Source: JBBKXP01 sp038323615 (GTDB lineage Bacteria > Pseudomonadota > Alphaproteobacteria > Rhodobacterales > Rhodobacteraceae). From it: DNA of 8,129 nucleotides. The notes under the pieces were generated by a model. That model was not told the origin of the DNA and did not search any database. It was given only the letters and a program-made list of their open reading frames with translations. The stretch is taken from assembly GCA_038323615.1 (NCBI GenBank), contig JBBQHC010000132.1, positions 1-8,129 of the forward strand, read 5' to 3'. The position numbers and the translations under genes are program-made. Positions 6,142-8,129 of this stretch are shown here, in pieces (the first letter of the stretch is position 1; each line of letters opens with the position of its first letter).

Positions 6142-6903
6142 TCAGGCCGCCAGATGTTCGGGTTTCTTGCCCAGAATGATCATGCTCAGAATGTCCTCGT
6201 CGGTCACCTCGTCGACGTTGACCGTTCCGACCAACTGGCCATTTTTCATCACCGACGCACGGTCGCACAATGCCATCACGTTGTGGATGTCGTGTTCGAT
6301 CAGGAAAATGCCCAGACCCTGGGCCTTGAGTTCCTGGATAAGCTCGGAGACCATCTGCGTCTCTTGCGGACCCAAGGCGGCGGTCGGTTCGTCCATGATC
6401 AGGATTTTGGCGTTGAAATAGACCGCGCGGGCGATGGCGACCGATTGCCGCTGGCCCCCCGACAGGGCCGATACAGGGACGCTGAATTTACGGAAATTGG
6501 GGTTGAGGCGCGCCATGATCTTGCGCGTTTCGGCCTCCATCCGGCTGTCGTCCAGAAACCCGCCGGGACCGACGATTTCGCGCCCCAGAAACAGGTTCGA
6601 TGCAGCGTCAAGGTTATCGGCCAGCGCGAGGGTCTGGTAAATCGTCTCGATGTTCTGCGCCCTTGCGTCGCGCGGATTGTCGATCTGGACCTTTTCGCCG
6701 TTGATATAAACCTCGCCTGCGTCGGCCTTGTAGGCGCCCGACGGGCATTTGATCAGCGTTGATTTGCCGGCGCCGTTGTGGCCCAGCAGCCCGACCACCT
6801 CGCCCGGATAAAGATCGACCGAGACGTGATCGACGGCCTTGATCCCGCCGAACGAGATCGAGATGTCACGCAGTTCGACCAGCGGTGTTCCTGAATTGGC
6901 CAT
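6142..6903 (-). CDS. xylG: Sugar ABC transporter ATP-binding protein (single-domain, xylose)
   Basis: This protein hydrolyses ATP at the inner membrane to drive pentose import through the neighbouring permease. It has 253 residues in one ABC domain: Walker A GHNGAGKST (41-49), Q-loop Gln90, signature LSGGQ (147-151), Walker B ILIMDEP (167-173) and H-loop His204. E. coli XylG has two such domains in about 510 residues. This half-size form resembles FrcA-type ATPases of the CUT2 family and would act as a homodimer. The ATG at 6903 is preferred because AGGGGA lies about seven bases upstream. The ATG at 6909 is too close to that SD, and a start at 6957 would overlap the permease gene. The segment after Walker A reads IKCPSGAY, where IKxLSGxY is usual. 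The ATPase role is certain; xylose as substrate is inferred from xylA and xylB next door. Confidence 0.92.
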   Translation of the reverse strand: MANSGTPLVELRDISISFGGIKAVDHVSVDLYPGEVVGLLGHNGAGKSTLIKCPSGAYKADAGEVYINGEKVQIDNPRDARAQNIETIYQTLALADNLDAASNLFLGREIVGPGGFLDDSRMEAETRKIMARLNPNFRKFSVPVSALSGGQRQSVAIARAVYFNAKILIMDEPTAALGPQETQMVSELIQELKAQGLGIFLIEHDIHNVMALCDRASVMKNGQLVGTVNVDEVTDEDILSMIILGKKPEHLAA

Positions 6904-6913
6904 GCCCATTCCC
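6904..6913 (-). promoter_or_regulatory. Ribosome binding site deciding the xylG start
   Basis: Minus-strand AGGGGA lies directly after the TAG stop of the permease gene and about seven bases before the ATG at 6903. It is only a base or so from the earlier ATG at 6909. This favours the later start. Confidence 0.6.
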
Positions 6914-8129
6914 CTATTTGATCCGCTTGTTGTAGATTGTGTCGACATAGACAGCAAAGACCAGAACCACGCCGACGACTATCCGCTGCACGGACGAATC
7001 GACCCCGATCAGGATCATCCCCGATTGCAGGCTTTGCATCACCAGTGCGCCCAAGATTGCGCCGTAGATCTTGCCCACGCCACCCGACAGCGAGGTGCCA
7101 CCGATGACGGCGGCGGCGATTACATACAACTCGTCCAGCGTGCCCAGCGCGTTGGTCGCCGAATTCAGGCGGGCCGAGGCGATGACGGCGGCAATGGCCG
7201 TCAGCATCCCCATCAGGGCGAAAATCTTCATCGTCATCCAGCGGGTGTTGATGCCCGCCAATGCCGCTGCTTCGGGGTTGCCGCCGATCGCAAACACGTA
7301 GCGCCCGAACCTTGTGCGCGTCACCAGCACCGTCATCGCAATGGCGACGCCCAGCAGGATCAGGACCGGATAGGCGAACCCGTGGCTGATAAACGTGTCG
7401 TCGGTCAGGTTAAGCCCGTTGGCGGTGCTGTATTGCCGGATGATCCCCTTGGGCCAGGGATAGGCGTTGAACAGGGCCACCGTGCCAAGGATCGCGCCGC
7501 AACCGACGATCGCCATCAGGATTTCGGCCCAGACCGGGCGCAGCGGGAATTCGTGTTTCTTGCGCGATTGCCGCCCGCTCAGGATCATCCAGACGACACC
7601 TGCACAGGCAAGAGCGCCAACGATCCAGCTGCCGGTCGCGCCGATGGTCCCATAGGGCCCGCCGCCCAGCAGGGTAAACGTCGAATCCACCGGCGAGATG
7701 GTTCGCCCGTTGGCGGCCAGAAACGCCATGCCGCGCCAGATCAGCAATCCGCCAAGCGTCACGATGAACGAAGGAATGCCGCGATAGGCGATCAGCCAGC
7801 CCTGAAATCCGCCGATGATGCAGCCAAGGATCAGCCCGGCGATGACCGTCACGATCCAGATCGACCAATGGCCGAGGCCGACGTATTGCGGCAGGATTTC
7901 CACCTGCAGCAGCCCCATCGCCATGCCGATGACGCCGATCATCGACCCGACAGACAGGTCGATGTTGCGGGTCACGATGACCAGCACCATGCCCGTCGCC
8001 ATGATCCCGATCGACGATGTCTGCACCGACAGGTTCCACAGGTTGCGCGGGGTCAGAAACGTGCCGCCATCCAGCAGGATCGCGCCATACAGGTGAAAGA
8101 TCACCCAGATCAGCAGCAGCGCACCGACC
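6914..8129 (-). CDS. xylH: Sugar ABC transporter permease (xylose), 5' end beyond window
   Basis: This is an inner-membrane channel subunit of a CUT2 (ribose/xylose type) ABC importer. About 404 residues are visible, down to the TAG at 6914-6916. The frame stays open through the right edge (VGALLLIWVIFHLYG at the end of the window), so the GTG at 8104 is an internal codon and the true start lies outside. Family marks are RNIDLSVGS, SFIVTLGGLLIWRGMA and the cytoplasmic coupling loop AIGGNPEAAALAGI, followed by the conserved glycine-rich GGTSLSGGVG. There are around ten hydrophobic segments. A longer polar region in the middle, including SGRQSRKKHEF, separates the two halves as in XylH-type permeases. 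It lies just upstream of the ATPase gene. A periplasmic binding protein gene (xylF) would be expected beyond the edge, which I cannot see. Xylose specificity comes from the operon context; the transport family itself is clear. Confidence 0.92.
   Translation of the reverse strand, partial: VGALLLIWVIFHLYGAILLDGGTFLTPRNLWNLSVQTSSIGIMATGMVLVIVTRNIDLSVGSMIGVIGMAMGLLQVEILPQYVGLGHWSIWIVTVIAGLILGCIIGGFQGWLIAYRGIPSFIVTLGGLLIWRGMAFLAANGRTISPVDSTFTLLGGGPYGTIGATGSWIVGALACAGVVWMILSGRQSRKKHEFPLRPVWAEILMAIVGCGAILGTVALFNAYPWPKGIIRQYSTANGLNLTDDTFISHGFAYPVLILLGVAIAMTVLVTRTRFGRYVFAIGGNPEAAALAGINTRWMTMKIFALMGMLTAIAAVIASARLNSATNALGTLDELYVIAAAVIGGTSLSGGVGKIYGAILGALVMQSLQSGMILIGVDSSVQRIVVGVVLVFAVYVDTIYNKRIK

Noticed and set aside
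5929..6762. Plus-strand ORF of 277 codons opposite xylG and the xylB start
   Set aside because: It spans the junction of two well-supported genes on the opposite strand and shows no family motif.

Overview
This is an 8.1 kb window of GC-rich bacterial DNA with every gene on the minus strand, so transcription runs from high to low coordinates. Protein content and codon use suggest an alphaproteobacterium, most likely of the Rhodobacteraceae/Roseobacter type. This placement is inferred from remembered family resemblance and was not tested by any search. No RNA gene, insertion sequence, CRISPR array or broken gene was found.

The right half (8129 down to 3409) is a compact D-xylose uptake and catabolism operon in the order permease (xylH-like, its 5' end lost at the window edge), ATPase (xylG-like, a single ABC domain), xylulokinase (xylB) and xylose isomerase (xylA). 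The junctions are very tight: an SD element sits in the xylH/xylG gap, one base separates xylG and xylB, and xylB and xylA overlap by 4 nt (ATGA). Permease and ATPase import a pentose, probably with a periplasmic binding protein encoded beyond the right edge. XylA converts D-xylose to D-xylulose, and XylB phosphorylates it to xylulose 5-phosphate for the pentose phosphate pathway.

A gap of about 165 bases (3244-3408) follows. It contains a weak hairpin just after xylA and a perfect 12-bp palindrome, and probably separates two transcription units.

The left half (3243 down to 1) is a second compact operon of poorly characterised genes: a protein with a possible GNAT/FeeM-like acyltransferase core and a C-terminal hydrophobic helix, a ThiF/E1-like adenylyltransferase without the usual cysteines, a polytopic membrane protein with an unrecognised cytosolic tail, and the first 81 codons of a nitroreductase-family protein cut by the left edge. 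Successive genes overlap by 8, 4 and 1 nt, so the four are very likely co-translated and work together. E1-like and nitroreductase domains occur fused in mycobacterial proteins such as Rv1355c, which supports a real functional link. The best guess is a membrane-associated pathway that activates and modifies a small molecule or acyl-amino acid. This cassette is the most interesting part of the window.
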